A stretch of 5,081 bases of DNA from DMER64 sp041652255. GTDB taxonomy: Bacteria > Bacteroidota > Bacteroidia > Bacteroidales > UBA932. The translations under genes and the position numbers were made by a program. The notes beneath the pieces were generated by a model. The model searched no databases. It was not told the origin of the DNA and saw only the letters and a list, made by a program, of their open reading frames with translations. Shown one piece after another: positions 4,484 to 5,081 of this stretch (its first letter is position 1; each line of letters begins with the position of its first letter). Location: positions 1 to 5,081 of the forward strand of contig JBAZHT010000107.1 of assembly GCA_041652255.1 (NCBI GenBank). The letters are read 5' to 3'.

Positions 4484-5081
4484 ATGGTTAAAATACTGAT
4501 CATTGAGGACGATGCCGCGTTCAACGTCCTGCTGAAAACATGGTTGGTCAAAGGCGGATTCCGCGCAGACGGTGTACTTTCTGCCGGCGAGGCCATGAAA
4601 GCCGTTCAGTCTCTTGTCTATGACATTGTCCTTTGTGACCTCCGCCTGCCCGACACAGACGGGATGACGCTCTTAAAATGGATCCGCGAGACATCTCCCG
4701 ACAGCGCCGTGTTTATCATGACCGGTTATGCCGATGTTCAGACCGCCGTGCAGGCCATCCGCCTGGGGGCGGTCGATTACCTGGAAAAACCGGTGGACCC
4801 GGTGATCCTGAAAGAAAAAATTGACGAAGTGCTTAAAAAGAAGGACCGGCCCCACGAACGTATACCTTTTATAAAAGGCGACAGTCCTGCTTCGCTGAAA
4901 CTGTACGATTATATGATGCTGGTGGCTCCCACGCTGCTTTCGGTGCTTATTGCCGGCGAGAGCGGCACGGGGAAGGAATACGTGGCCAATCACATCCACC
5001 AGAACAGCACACGCAGGGACGGACCTTTTGTGGCACTCGATTGCGGGGCGATCCCACGGGATCTGGCCTCGAGTGAACTCT
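4484..5081 (+). CDS. NtrC-family sigma-54-dependent response regulator (partial, 3' end outside window)
   Basis: The 199 residues present contain a receiver domain (about 1-119) with acidic pocket E8/D9, phospho-acceptor D52 in LCDLRLPD, conserved T80 in FIMTGYAD and K102 in LEKPVD. After a short linker comes the start of an AAA+ sigma-54 activation domain, with Walker A GESGTGKE at 158-165 and the conserved DCGAIPRDL segment. The window ends at SSEL, just before the expected GAFTGA loop. A full protein of this family is about 440-480 residues with a C-terminal Fis-type DNA-binding helix-turn-helix. When phosphorylated by a partner histidine kinase, such proteins activate sigma-54 RNA polymerase. 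All receiver and ATP-binding residues visible here are intact. The start at 4484 is supported by the -7 box five bases upstream. It is divergent from gene A. I see no -24/-12 (TGGC-N8-TTGC type) sites before the fibre genes, so direct control of them is unproven. Confidence 0.93.
   Translation, partial: MVKILIIEDDAAFNVLLKTWLVKGGFRADGVLSAGEAMKAVQSLVYDIVLCDLRLPDTDGMTLLKWIRETSPDSAVFIMTGYADVQTAVQAIRLGAVDYLEKPVDPVILKEKIDEVLKKKDRPHERIPFIKGDSPASLKLYDYMMLVAPTLLSVLIAGESGTGKEYVANHIHQNSTRRDGPFVALDCGAIPRDLASSEL

Noticed and set aside
4441..4596. Upstream extension of gene A to an ATG at 4596 or 4458
   Set aside because: The extension to 4596 lies antisense to the clearly real receiver domain, and the ATG at 4458 lies upstream of the -7 box; the signal peptide begins properly at 4440.
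1..5081. CRISPR array, tRNA or rRNA gene, insertion sequence
   Set aside because: No regularly spaced repeats, no cloverleaf-like or rRNA sequence, and no transposase or terminal inverted repeats were seen.

Overview
The window looks like Bacteroidota DNA. Four upstream regions carry a match or near-match to the Bacteroidota -7 promoter element TAnnTTTG. Start codons lack Shine-Dalgarno sequences. The protein families are typical of that phylum: DUF4402 secreted proteins and a porin O/P-like barrel. No genus can be named from the sequence.

Layout from right to left. A sigma-54-type (NtrC-family) response regulator starts at 4484 on the plus strand and runs off the right edge. Everything else is on the minus strand and diverges from it: DUF4402 protein A (3910-4440), DUF4402 protein B (3223-3732), DUF4402 protein C (2603-3127), DUF4402 protein D (1974-2516), a PapD-like periplasmic chaperone (1042-1884), DUF4402 protein F (539-1018), and the N-terminal third of a porin O/P-like outer membrane protein (120-548). 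That last frame ends abruptly, and a short hydrophobic reading frame follows it (40-123). No stretch over 300 bases is without a gene. Promoter and hairpin signals suggest four minus-strand units: A alone; B-C with a stem-loop between them; D alone behind a good intrinsic terminator; and chaperone-F-porin as a tight operon.

The main result is that all five DUF4402 proteins end in the same C-terminal strand: a glycine 14 residues from the end, a penultimate Tyr/Trp, and alternating hydrophobic residues between. This is the motif by which PapD-class chaperones recognise pilin subunits, and a PapD-like chaperone is encoded among them. Four of the five (A-D) also have an N-terminal stretch of alternating hydrophobic residues that could act as a donor strand. 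F has almost none and may be a terminal subunit. I read the window as a chaperone-dependent, multi-subunit surface fibre locus built from DUF4402 subunits. The lipoprotein-type (Mfa1/FimA) fimbriae usually described in Bacteroidales lack such a chaperone. No usher is present, so the export step is unresolved. The divergent response regulator is the obvious candidate regulator, but its link to the fibre genes is inferred from position only.
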